A DNA stretch of 64,000 nt from Bacteroidia bacterium (GTDB lineage: Bacteria; Bacteroidota; Bacteroidia; J057). The notes under the pieces are model-generated. The model did not search any database. It had not been told where the DNA came from and worked only from the letters and a program-made list of their open reading frames with translations. Positions within the stretch are counted from its first letter, which is position 1, and each line of letters starts with the position of its first letter. The position numbers and the translations under genes were made by a program. Of this stretch, positions 24,948 to 33,455 are shown piece by piece. The stretch is from positions 100,389 to 164,388 of the forward strand of contig JAUIKF010000007.1 of assembly GCA_030430575.1 (NCBI GenBank). Reading direction: 5' to 3'.

Positions 24948-25119
24948 AGAAATGATAGAATGATAGAATGATAAAATGATAGAATGGAATAGGGAAAAGA
25001 GATCGCTTCGCTCAGAGAAAAGAGACAAGAATTTGTTTACTCCCTTTTCCCTTCTCTCTGCTCCCTATTCGTCAACAACCCTGAACCCTGAAACCTGAAC
25101 CTAAAACTTCCTTCCCCTC

Positions 25120-25389
25120 ATGTTTGAAGATAAAAGCAGATACAGCAAACTCGAACCCTACATTGTCGAAGATAGTCGTGGGAGACAAGTCTCAGTAGTG
25201 CCAGTTACCTCTGCCCCTCAAGGGCCATTACTAGGCAAGCACCTGCGACAGCAAAGCCAGCGACTAGACCATTTGGCCTACAAATACCTCCAAGATGGGG
25301 CTGCATTCTGGTGGATCAGCGAAGCAAATGGTGTCATGTTGCCCGAAGCCTTAACCGAACAATCAGAGATCAACATCCCCAGTAAATGA
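25120..25389 (+). CDS. LysM/tail protein X-like eCIS protein
   Basis: The 89-residue protein ends in a gpX/LysM-like fold: LRQQSQRLDHLAYKYLQDGAAFWWISEANGVMLPEALTEQSEINIPS has the order of the tail protein X motif (RxDLIAxxxYGdxxxWWxIaeAN...IPs). It probably supplies the LysM function missing from the preceding protein and so binds at the tube-baseplate junction. The spacer before it (24948-25119) contains an aatgatag-type tract and ccctgaaccctgaaacctg words. Confidence 0.8.
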   Translation: MFEDKSRYSKLEPYIVEDSRGRQVSVVPVTSAPQGPLLGKHLRQQSQRLDHLAYKYLQDGAAFWWISEANGVMLPEALTEQSEINIPSK

Positions 25390-25510
25390 GGAGATTAATA
25401 ATTGAATGATTGACTGATTATTAATGGGTCTTTGTGATAAGATACTAATAACCAGTCGATTGTGATAAATCCTGAATCAATAATAAATAATCAGTAATCA
25501 ATAATTCCCC

Positions 25511-26578
25511 ATGGGACTTGGAGCTTTCATCAATATGAACGGACTGCCTGTGCCTGAGCTTTCAGATAGCCAGGCCGTGGAGTACATCGAGGTGCACGAG
25601 CGCTTGGGGGAAACGACCTATTACAATATTCGCTACACAGTTGATATTGAAGATGGTGACATTCCCAAGCTGCGTGAACCCCAAATCGGGCCTGGTTCTG
25701 TCCTTTCGGTGATGGTTCCATTGGAGACTAATTTGGAATGCTTGGTACAAGGCCCCGTTTTTAGTCAAAATGTCTACTTGAAAAATGGAGGCGAAGGTTC
25801 CTACGTAGATGTCAGAGGCGCAGATAAGTCCATTGCGATGGATCGTGAATTCAGCTCTCAAGTATGGCCCAATGTATCAGATAGCGAAGCGGTTACCGCT
25901 ATTTTGGGGTCCTATGCCCTCATCCCTGATGTCGCCATCACCTCAGCCCGTCACCTTGAATTGAAGCACAGTTTGATCCAGCGGAGCACGGACTTGCAGT
26001 TTGTGCGAAAACTGGCGCGACGCAATGGCTGCCATTTCTGGATCACCACCAATGCCCTCGGCATTGAAACAGCGCACTTCCAGCGTCCCAACCTGTTGGG
26101 AATGCCTGCAGTAGACCTGATCATCAACCGCGAGAATTTTAACATCGATGACCTGCATATTCACTGGGATGTAGAGCGCCCTTCCACGGCGACAGGCACT
26201 CAGATTGACCTGAGTACCAAAGGCCCTTTGACAGGGGTGATTCCGATCAGCCCACAACCACCGCTAGGTGCGATGAATTTACAAGCGATCACGCAGGATG
26301 TGCGCTCTACGCATATTTCATCTCCTGTCGACGATGTAGGCGACCTGATGGCGAGAGGAGAAGGAGCTGTTTTGGAGGCGGAATGGTTTATCCGTGCCAA
26401 TTGTCAGACGAGTCTGCACCGCTTGGGCAAGGTCGTCCGCGCCCATACCCTCGCCAACGTCGTAGGCGCAGGTAGCCGTCATAGTGGCAATTATTTGGTG
26501 GCGGGCGTGAAACACCGTATCGATGCCATGGCCCATACGATGGAGGTGGAATTGATCAGGAATGGATGGGAACTGTAG
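25511..26578 (+). CDS. gpD/VgrG N-terminal-like spike hub protein
   Basis: The 355-residue protein resembles the gp27-like hub half of VgrG/Afp8 (phage late control protein D): FINMNGLPVPELSDSQAVEYIEVHERLGETTYYNIRYTVD, DSEAVTAILGSYALIPDV, LIQRSTDLQFVRKLARRNGCHFWI, VVRAHTLANVVGAGSRHSGNYLVAGVKHRID. In Afp/PVC the hub and OB-fold/needle parts are one protein; here the second half is the next gene. It forms the trimeric hub above the spike. Confidence 0.88.
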   Translation: MGLGAFINMNGLPVPELSDSQAVEYIEVHERLGETTYYNIRYTVDIEDGDIPKLREPQIGPGSVLSVMVPLETNLECLVQGPVFSQNVYLKNGGEGSYVDVRGADKSIAMDREFSSQVWPNVSDSEAVTAILGSYALIPDVAITSARHLELKHSLIQRSTDLQFVRKLARRNGCHFWITTNALGIETAHFQRPNLLGMPAVDLIINRENFNIDDLHIHWDVERPSTATGTQIDLSTKGPLTGVIPISPQPPLGAMNLQAITQDVRSTHISSPVDDVGDLMARGEGAVLEAEWFIRANCQTSLHRLGKVVRAHTLANVVGAGSRHSGNYLVAGVKHRIDAMAHTMEVELIRNGWEL

Positions 26579-26694
26579 GGAAGGATGAAAATTAAAATGA
26601 GAATTAAAATAAAAATCAAAAACGAAGTCCCATTCAAAATTCAACATTCACTCATTCAAAATTTCCCCACAATCAATAATCTCCCTAAGAAGAC

Positions 26695-27399
26695 ATGGAA
26701 GAAAACGTCATAGAACAACTGCTGGACTGGGTACGAAACCGATACTTTGGGAAGTACCGAGGGCTCGTCATGAACAATGTCGACCCCAACGCCAAAGGGC
26801 GTATCCAAGTCAGCGTGCCAGCAGTATTGGGGGAATTGATGGCGTGGGCCATGCCGTGTGTACCCTATACAGGGACAGGGGCAGGCCACTACATGATCCC
26901 AGAAATCGGGGCAGGCGTCTGGGTAGAATTTGAAGCAGGAGATCCTTCTTACCCGATCTGGACAGGCGGATTCTGGGCAGACAATGAAACGCCCAAAAAT
27001 GAAACAAATGCGCCTCCTGTGCCCCAGATGAAGGTGATTCGCACCCAGATGGGTTTGCTGGTGGCTATGGACGACAATGGCCAGTCCATCAGTATCAGCG
27101 ATGCAGCAGGCGCCAATATCCTGACGATAGAAGTGATGCAAGGAAAAATTCGGATCAAAGGCGCTGTGAAAGCAGTAGTGGAAGCGCCGATGATAGAGCT
27201 GGTGGAAAATTCTACCCATCCTGTCGTCTTCGGCGACGAATTGATGAACTATTTGACCCAACTCACCAACACCTTCAATTCGCATCTACACCCTGGCGAA
27301 CTAGCTGCTGGCGTCATTCCTGTAACACCCGCCCCGCCTGTGCCGCCGATGATGCCGCCTTTGCCAACCTTGATTTCAACAAGGGTGCGGACGGGGTAA
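26695..27399 (+). CDS. gpV/gp5-like spike protein (OB fold)
   Basis: The 234-residue protein carries the OB-fold of gp5/VgrG baseplate assembly protein V: NRYFGKYRGLVMNNVDPNAKGRIQVSVPAVLG, MPCVPYTGTGAGHYMIPEIGAGVWVEFEAGDPSYPIWTGGFW. A beta-strand repeat region follows (SISISDAAGANILTIEVMQGKIRIKGAVKAVVEAPMIELVE) that fits a short triple-stranded needle. The C-terminus is Pro-rich. Together with the upstream hub protein it reconstitutes a VgrG-type spike. It has no PAAR-like tip of its own. Confidence 0.88.
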   Translation: MEENVIEQLLDWVRNRYFGKYRGLVMNNVDPNAKGRIQVSVPAVLGELMAWAMPCVPYTGTGAGHYMIPEIGAGVWVEFEAGDPSYPIWTGGFWADNETPKNETNAPPVPQMKVIRTQMGLLVAMDDNGQSISISDAAGANILTIEVMQGKIRIKGAVKAVVEAPMIELVENSTHPVVFGDELMNYLTQLTNTFNSHLHPGELAAGVIPVTPAPPVPPMMPPLPTLISTRVRTG

Positions 27400-27511
27400 A
27401 GAAAGTTCAAACGCAAATTCAAACTCAAATTCAATTAAGAAATTCTTCCATTCAACATTCAATCATTCAAAATTCAACATTCTATCATTCACTCATTCTA
27501 TCATTGAAAAC

Positions 27512-27781
27512 ATGGGACTTAAAGCAGGCAAAATAGGAGATCTCAGCGCAAGCATGGCCAGGGCAATGGAAGATGCCTTTAGGAATGAATGGGTACGGGT
27601 CAAAGAAGGCTCAGCTCCAGTGATGACGGAGGATATGCAATTGATCTTCGTAGCGGTAGCTCAAGGGGTAGTAGATCACCTTGTCGCCAATCCAGATGCA
27701 TTTAATGTGACAGTGAATAGCCACTCATCTGGTGACACAAGCCATTCGCATAGTACGGAGGTAAGCATAGACGGAAATTGA
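27512..27781 (+). CDS. Small eCIS-locus protein, 89 aa
   Basis: The 89-residue protein has a helical N-terminal two-thirds (DLSASMARAMEDAFRNEWVRVKEG, LIFVAVAQGVVDHLVANPDAF) and a His/Ser-rich tail (VTVNSHSSGDTSHSHSTEV). It lies between the spike and gp25 genes, where PAAR proteins often occur, but PAAR repeats are not visible. The His-rich tail could bind metal and might cap the spike. That is inference; I do not recognise the family. Confidence 0.65.
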   Translation: MGLKAGKIGDLSASMARAMEDAFRNEWVRVKEGSAPVMTEDMQLIFVAVAQGVVDHLVANPDAFNVTVNSHSSGDTSHSHSTEVSIDGN

Positions 27782-27786
27782 CAGGA

Positions 27787-27857
27787 GAAGTTCAAATGCA
27801 AACTCAAACTCAAAAAGAAATAATTGAACTTGAACTTGTACTTGAGTTTGAACTTTT
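27787..27857 (+). repeat. Imperfect intercistronic hairpin before gp25
   Basis: Gaagttcaaatgcaaactcaa-type words on the left and cttgagtttgaacttttcttc on the right are complementary (at least aagttcaaa with tttgaactt), related to the hairpin after the tube gene. Confidence 0.5.
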
Positions 27858-27920
27858 CTTCTAACCATTCAAAATTCATTCTCTCATCCTATCATCCACT
27901 CATTCTATCATTGACCCCTC

Positions 27921-28298
27921 ATGGACACCTTCATCAACAGCATCCGCTACCCACTTGCCGTCAACCAGGGCCTGAAGACCTTGGCAGAGGAGAATGACTA
28001 CCGGGAGCATGTCATCCAGATGATCAAACAAGTCTTGCTGACCAATCCTGGGGAGCGCGTCAATCGCCCGGATTTTGGCTGTGAGATTCGCCGCATGCTC
28101 TTTAATCCCAATAGCGAAATCAGCGCAAGCTTAGCCCAAGTAAGCGTTTTTCAGGCATTAGAAAAATGGCTGGGAACAGTCATCAAAGTAGAAAATGTCA
28201 AAGTGAAACCCATAGAAGAAACCCTCGATATCCGAGTGGTATTTATCATCAAAGCCTTGCAAGAACGCACTTATTTAAACATAGAAGTAAGCTTATAA
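27921..28298 (+). CDS. gp25/GPW-like baseplate protein
   Basis: The 125-residue protein matches the gp25/GPW family of baseplate wedge proteins: an N-terminal DTFINSIRYPLAVNQGLKTLAEENDYREHVIQMIKQVLLTNPGERVNRPDFGC leader with the conserved TxxGERvxxPdFG signature (here TNPGERVNRPDFG), then MLFNPNSEISASLAQVSVFQALEKWL. It anchors the sheath to the wedge. It is followed after about 50 bp by the first J-like protein, the usual order. Confidence 0.93.
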   Translation: MDTFINSIRYPLAVNQGLKTLAEENDYREHVIQMIKQVLLTNPGERVNRPDFGCEIRRMLFNPNSEISASLAQVSVFQALEKWLGTVIKVENVKVKPIEETLDIRVVFIIKALQERTYLNIEVSL

Positions 28299-28349
28299 AT
28301 AATCAACATTCACTCATTCAGCATTCACTCATTCTATCATTCTTTTCTA

Positions 28350-30881
28350 ATGAACGCAGCAGACAGAAGGCAGGCCTTGGAGGCCCAGAATCGCGTCACC
28401 GGCATAGAATTTATCTATGTCCACGCCAACCAGACCCAACTGGATGTGCATTTCTTGCGCTCACCAGATACCCTGGTAGATGCAGCAGCTAGCCCTGCCA
28501 GCATGGTGGCTGACCTGACTTTAGAACAAATCAGGATTTACAGCCCTGCTGGAGGAGAATTCCTGCCTGAAGTGCCCGTGACAGCCATGAACTGGGCGCC
28601 AGGTGATGGCGATGATTTTGTGCTAGAACTAACTACTGCCTTCCCCGGAGATTTCTCACGCTACAAATTGCACATCAACGACAACCGCGTAGACCGCTAT
28701 TTCAACGATATTTCTTTCACCTTCAAAGCCAATTGCCCCAGTGATCTCGACTGCAAGACACCAACCCATGAATGCCCCCCAGAAGAGCTGGTAGACTTTC
28801 CTATCAATTATCTCGCAAGGGATTTTGGAAGCTTTCGGAAAGCCTTGCTTGATTTTGCCTCCCTAAAGTATCCAGACTGGAATGACCGATTGGAAGCGGA
28901 TATAGGGGTGATGCTTGTAGAGGTGATGAGTGCGCTAGGGGACGAGATGGCTTATTATCAGGACCGGATCGGGCGAGAAGCCTTCCTGGAAACGGCCACC
29001 CAACGGCGGTCTGTGCGTAAACATGCCCGGTTTGTAGACTATGAAATGCATGATGGCCTGGGAGCCAGTACATGGCTAGATGTGACGGTCCAGACAGGGA
29101 TGAGTGACCAAATACCCGCAGGCGTGGACGTGTGGGCTGAAGGAGAGAATGGCGAAAAAATAGAATTTGAAGTAGGAAAAAATCTGGTCGAAGTGCTTTC
29201 AGAGAAAATGTACGAAGTCGATAGCGCACGGAATGAATTCCAGCCCCACTGCTGGGACGAAGACGATACCTGCCTTCCGCTGGGTAGCACAGAGATGTAT
29301 TTGACTGGTGCACATGAAGCGGTATTACCTTTTGATGATTTTGAGGAAAACAGCACGGGAGAGATTATTCCAGGTAAATGGGTGCTTCTCCAAACCACGG
29401 CCCTTCCAGACCGGCCTACCAAGCGACATTTGGTACGCCTGATCACAGTCAGAGACGATATGGACCCCGTTTTTGGAACGGCGATCACCTACATCCAGTG
29501 GGAAACTGTACAAGCTTTGCCATTCGAAATGGACATGAACCTACTCCAGGTTCGGGGCAATATCTTGCCCGTGACCGCTGGGAAAACCTATACTGCCTAT
29601 CAAGTCATTGGCGTAGCCCCTGATACCTTGCCTGTCCCTGAGACAGTCTATCGAGAGGTGACGCAAGCTGTAGAGCGTCAAGGCCGAGACGGAACGGTCA
29701 GTTACCTGTTTAGCCTGCCAGGATCTGAATCAGAGGCGTTGGTTTACTTAGGTGAAACAGCGGAATCAGGGCTTCCTGAGATTTTCATGCAAGAAGTGAC
29801 GCACGATGGGACTGATTGGGATTATGTAGATTCCTTTGGCGCCATTCAGGATTTCAGAGAGCATGGCTGGCAATGGCGTCGTTCCTTGATGGGTACTGCC
29901 TCCTCTCAGCCTACGGATCGCCACTTTACCTTTGAAGATGGGACTTGGCGGCGTGTGGTTGGATACTTGCGTGATGGAGAAGAAATCGTTCACCAAGACT
30001 ATGCGAGCAATGAAGGCACCACCATTCGTTTTGGAGAAGGAGAATTTGGGTTAATGCCTGCGGAAGGGACAGTGTTTCAGGTGAAATACCGCTTGGGCGA
30101 TGGGAAAAGGAGTAATGTGCCTGCCGAATCCTTGATTCATTTTGAGGAGGCTTACGTGCACAATTCCGCCCTAGGGACGGGCTTTGTGACGGCGGTGAGC
30201 AATCCCTTTGCTGCCTCCAATGCTATCGCACCGGAGCCCCTCGCAGAAGTAAGGCTCAATGCCCCCGAAGCTTTTCGTTCCGTCAACTTTCGCGCCGTAC
30301 GGCCCGAAGATTATGCGGAAGCCGCCGAGCGCCTTGACTGGGTCGAACGAGCGGGCGCAGAATTCAGGTGGACAGGCAGTTGGCTGTCAGCTTTTGTAAC
30401 GCCTGATCCTATAGGCGCTGTTGTCGTCGAACCGACCCAGCAACGCCAGCTCACCAACCAACTGGACAAATTTCGCCAGGCAGGAAGAGAGGCCCATGTC
30501 ATGGAACCCGTCTATGCCAATATGGACCTGAAGATCACGGTCTGTATAGAACCTCGCGTCTTCAAAGGCGAGATTAAAGCCCATATTTTGACCGCTTTAT
30601 TAGGCAAAAAAGGCCCCAGGTCCCAAGAAGGCTATTTCTCACCAGACCGTTTCACCTTTGGTACATCACTCAACCGATCTACCCTTGAGGCTGCGATACA
30701 AGCAGTAGAAGGCGTGAGGGCTGTGGAGGCTATCCAGTTTCGCAGAAGAGGCTGGTTTGACTGGCAGGCATTTACCGAATCGAGTTACGATCCTGGGGCA
30801 AATACCATTATTCGCCTACAAAACAATCCGCTGTTTCCTGAACGAGGGACTTTGAACTTGATCATGAATGGAGGCGCGTGA
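28350..30881 (+). CDS. Baseplate J-like wedge protein 1 (Afp11/Pvc11-like)
   Basis: The 843-residue protein belongs to the putative baseplate assembly (J/gp6-like) family. Landmarks are INYLARDFGSFRKALLDFASLKYPDWNDR, IGVMLVEVMSALGDEMAYYQDRIGREAFLETATQRRSVRKHARFVDYEM, the DGTWRRVVGYL region, GTTIRFGEGEFGLMPAEGTVFQVKYRLGDG, FRAVRPEDYAEAAERLDWVERAGAEFRW, and a C-terminal FSPDRFTFGTSLNRSTLEAAIQAVEGVRAVEAIQFRRRGW. A CPSDLDCKTPTHECPPEE segment near residue 130 has three Cys. It forms part of the wedge ring with the next gene. Confidence 0.92.
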   Translation: MNAADRRQALEAQNRVTGIEFIYVHANQTQLDVHFLRSPDTLVDAAASPASMVADLTLEQIRIYSPAGGEFLPEVPVTAMNWAPGDGDDFVLELTTAFPGDFSRYKLHINDNRVDRYFNDISFTFKANCPSDLDCKTPTHECPPEELVDFPINYLARDFGSFRKALLDFASLKYPDWNDRLEADIGVMLVEVMSALGDEMAYYQDRIGREAFLETATQRRSVRKHARFVDYEMHDGLGASTWLDVTVQTGMSDQIPAGVDVWAEGENGEKIEFEVGKNLVEVLSEKMYEVDSARNEFQPHCWDEDDTCLPLGSTEMYLTGAHEAVLPFDDFEENSTGEIIPGKWVLLQTTALPDRPTKRHLVRLITVRDDMDPVFGTAITYIQWETVQALPFEMDMNLLQVRGNILPVTAGKTYTAYQVIGVAPDTLPVPETVYREVTQAVERQGRDGTVSYLFSLPGSESEALVYLGETAESGLPEIFMQEVTHDGTDWDYVDSFGAIQDFREHGWQWRRSLMGTASSQPTDRHFTFEDGTWRRVVGYLRDGEEIVHQDYASNEGTTIRFGEGEFGLMPAEGTVFQVKYRLGDGKRSNVPAESLIHFEEAYVHNSALGTGFVTAVSNPFAASNAIAPEPLAEVRLNAPEAFRSVNFRAVRPEDYAEAAERLDWVERAGAEFRWTGSWLSAFVTPDPIGAVVVEPTQQRQLTNQLDKFRQAGREAHVMEPVYANMDLKITVCIEPRVFKGEIKAHILTALLGKKGPRSQEGYFSPDRFTFGTSLNRSTLEAAIQAVEGVRAVEAIQFRRRGWFDWQAFTESSYDPGANTIIRLQNNPLFPERGTLNLIMNGGA

Positions 30882-30991
30882 AGAATTATAAATTGATTGA
30901 TTGACTAATTATTAATTAACGTATTTGAGTTTAATATGCTGATTATCAAAATATTAACAACAGTCCTCAATCAATAATCAATGAATCAATA

Positions 30992-33370
30992 ATGAATAAT
31001 CATTCCCCCATATCCTGCCCCTGCGACGAATGGATTCACCCCCAGCCGTTGGAGATACCTGCGGGCATGAGCACGATCCCTCGGCAGATCGCGACCTTCC
31101 CTGAATTCAGGAAAGCCATGATGGCCGATATTCGGCAGCATTATCCACTTAATCATTGGAATGCGAGAGAGTCGGATGACTTGGGCGTCATGCTGCTAGA
31201 GATGTGGGCATATATCTGCGATAGTTTGACCTTTTATGATGAAGTCATCGCCCATGAATCTTACCTAAGGACGGCGCGCCTGCGCACCTCTTTGCGTAAA
31301 CTCATCGGCCTGCTAGGCTATTTGCCTCGTCCTGCAGTGGCGGCTACTGTTCAGCTCGCAGCGATGGCGGACGGCAGACAGCCTATTACCCTTCCTAAAG
31401 GTACTGCCTTCCGTTCAGGCGGCTTTGACGAGGAAGCCCCTCAAATCTTTGAACTGGATGCTGATACGGCTATTCATCCCTTTACCAATCAATGGGACCT
31501 CCAATACATTTACCCAAAGACGATAAATACTTCCAGAACCCGCCACTTACTGGTCATGCCAGAAGCAGAGGTTGAGCGGGATACCTTATTGATGGTTCAC
31601 CATAAAACCAACGATTCCAACAACAGGGCCTTGGCGGTTGATACAGTAGAAACCTTTTCAGGCGTAGATGGAAAGATTTATACGGAAGTGGGATTTACTT
31701 CCAATATCAATCTTTCCTCGTCTGTTAGGGTGAAAGATTTGGAGTTGTTGACCCCAACCCAATCGACGCATTTGTGGACGACTACGGATGTGGGGAATTC
31801 GGTACAGAGAGGTAGTACAAATCTCAGGTTGATATTAGGGCAAATTATCCGTGAGATCAAATCGAGTCAGTATGTCTTAGTAGGCTGGAAAAAGAAGCTT
31901 TACTGGGCGAAAGTAAAAGCTGTGGGAACGATCCAACGGGATGCCGTGGAGCCAAGCACCATGAATATTAATGGAAATACATTTGATATTCCTGGTTCAC
32001 AAGTTTCGGTAACCGAGGTTACGTTTGACAATGGCGCTGATGGAGGAGCCCTAAAAAGCGCACTATCTGGGGTAGAAGTTGGCGAGATAACGGTGCATTA
32101 TGCCATGCAGTTTGCAGGGAAGGTGGTGCGCGAAGCCAAGGAAGAATTACATTCGACAGATTCGCTCCATTTTACCACAGAAATTAATCGCCCCCTAGAA
32201 AACCATGAACCCAAATCTTACCTCCTTCAAGATGTAAATACCCTGGGAGTATCGATAGGAGGAGAATTAGATAAAAGGAAAAATGGAATCACGCCTTCTG
32301 ATCTCAGCAAATGGCAAAATCCCTTGTTTGCGCCTGTGAAGGCGTTTGGGAATGTGGTGTCAGCGAGTCGCGGGGAAAGCGTGTTCAATGAAGTTTTGGG
32401 CAATGGAGATGCATCTTTAGCCCATCAAACCTTCAAACTCAAGAAGAAACCGCTTACTTATCTCCTGTCTGCTTCCGCTGACAATGACCAGGGGGTGATC
32501 AATACCCTGGAGGTCTATGTGGACAATATCCGATGGGCTGAGGTTCCTAACTTCTACCTCTCTCAACCTGAAGATCAGGTGTATGTCGTGCGCCAAGATG
32601 ACGATGAAGAATCCTACGTGATTTTTGGCGATGGGAAGAGGGGCCAGCGCTTGCCCAGTGGCATGAGCAATGTCGTGGCCCATTACCGTTTTGGGGCGGG
32701 CGAAGCCGCGCCACCGTCAGGATCGATCAGCCAGATCGCCAAGCCAGTCCAGGGACTTCAGTCTGTGGCCAATCCTGTTGCCGCCAGTGGCGGAGCCGAT
32801 GCGGAGCCGAGCAGCGAAATGCGCGAAAACGCGCCTGATTCCGCCTTGATTCTTGGACGGGCAGTTTCCATCCATGACATGGAAGCAGTGGCCTTGGCTA
32901 TCCCTGGTGTGCGTGTCGTCCAGGCCCAATGGCGCTGGGAAGGGACTCAGCAGCGACCCGTAGTTCATGTCTGGTATATAGGAGAAAATAATATTGAAGG
33001 TACGATCACTGAGCGCCTTCGCAATGTGTCTGACCCCTCCACGCCTTTTGAAGTGAAACAAGCGACTGCCATCCCCGTGGCCCTTCATATAGATGTGGAA
33101 GGAGATGCCCGATATGCCAAGGAGCCATTGTTGGAAGCGATTCAGGAACAATTAATGGATGCCAAATCAGGCTTTCTAATTCCTGAAAATGTGGGCATAG
33201 GACGCCCATTCTATCGAAGTGGGCTATACGAGGCCATCTTAGCCATCGAAGGTACCACCTGTGTCAAACAGGTAAACTGGAATCGCGGTCCCTTAACGGT
33301 TTTTGCCAAAAGCCCTGGGGCGGGGAGGTATTTTGATTTTGAGGCGAAGGTGACAATAGGGAATTATTGA
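30992..33370 (+). CDS. Baseplate J-like wedge protein 2 (Afp12/Pvc12-like)
   Basis: The 792-residue second J-type protein has the family start CPCDEWIHPQPLEIPAGMSTIPRQIATFPEFRKAMMADIRQHYPLNHW, then ESDDLGVMLLEMWAYICDSLTFYDEVIAHESYLRTARLRTSLRKLIGLLGYLPRPAVAATVQLA. Later come SYVIFGDGKRGQRLPSGMSNVVAHYRFGAG and ALILGRAVSIHDMEAVALAIPGVRVVQAQWRWEG. Two adjacent J-like genes are normal for eCIS (Pvc11 and Pvc12). The spacer before it carries attgattgattaatt words. Confidence 0.92.
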   Translation: MNNHSPISCPCDEWIHPQPLEIPAGMSTIPRQIATFPEFRKAMMADIRQHYPLNHWNARESDDLGVMLLEMWAYICDSLTFYDEVIAHESYLRTARLRTSLRKLIGLLGYLPRPAVAATVQLAAMADGRQPITLPKGTAFRSGGFDEEAPQIFELDADTAIHPFTNQWDLQYIYPKTINTSRTRHLLVMPEAEVERDTLLMVHHKTNDSNNRALAVDTVETFSGVDGKIYTEVGFTSNINLSSSVRVKDLELLTPTQSTHLWTTTDVGNSVQRGSTNLRLILGQIIREIKSSQYVLVGWKKKLYWAKVKAVGTIQRDAVEPSTMNINGNTFDIPGSQVSVTEVTFDNGADGGALKSALSGVEVGEITVHYAMQFAGKVVREAKEELHSTDSLHFTTEINRPLENHEPKSYLLQDVNTLGVSIGGELDKRKNGITPSDLSKWQNPLFAPVKAFGNVVSASRGESVFNEVLGNGDASLAHQTFKLKKKPLTYLLSASADNDQGVINTLEVYVDNIRWAEVPNFYLSQPEDQVYVVRQDDDEESYVIFGDGKRGQRLPSGMSNVVAHYRFGAGEAAPPSGSISQIAKPVQGLQSVANPVAASGGADAEPSSEMRENAPDSALILGRAVSIHDMEAVALAIPGVRVVQAQWRWEGTQQRPVVHVWYIGENNIEGTITERLRNVSDPSTPFEVKQATAIPVALHIDVEGDARYAKEPLLEAIQEQLMDAKSGFLIPENVGIGRPFYRSGLYEAILAIEGTTCVKQVNWNRGPLTVFAKSPGAGRYFDFEAKVTIGNY

Positions 33371-33455
33371 TTGATTAATTAGTGATTATTGATTGGCAGG
33401 CTTTGTATAAAAAGAGAATTAATAATCAATCAATCAATGAATAATAAATAATTAA

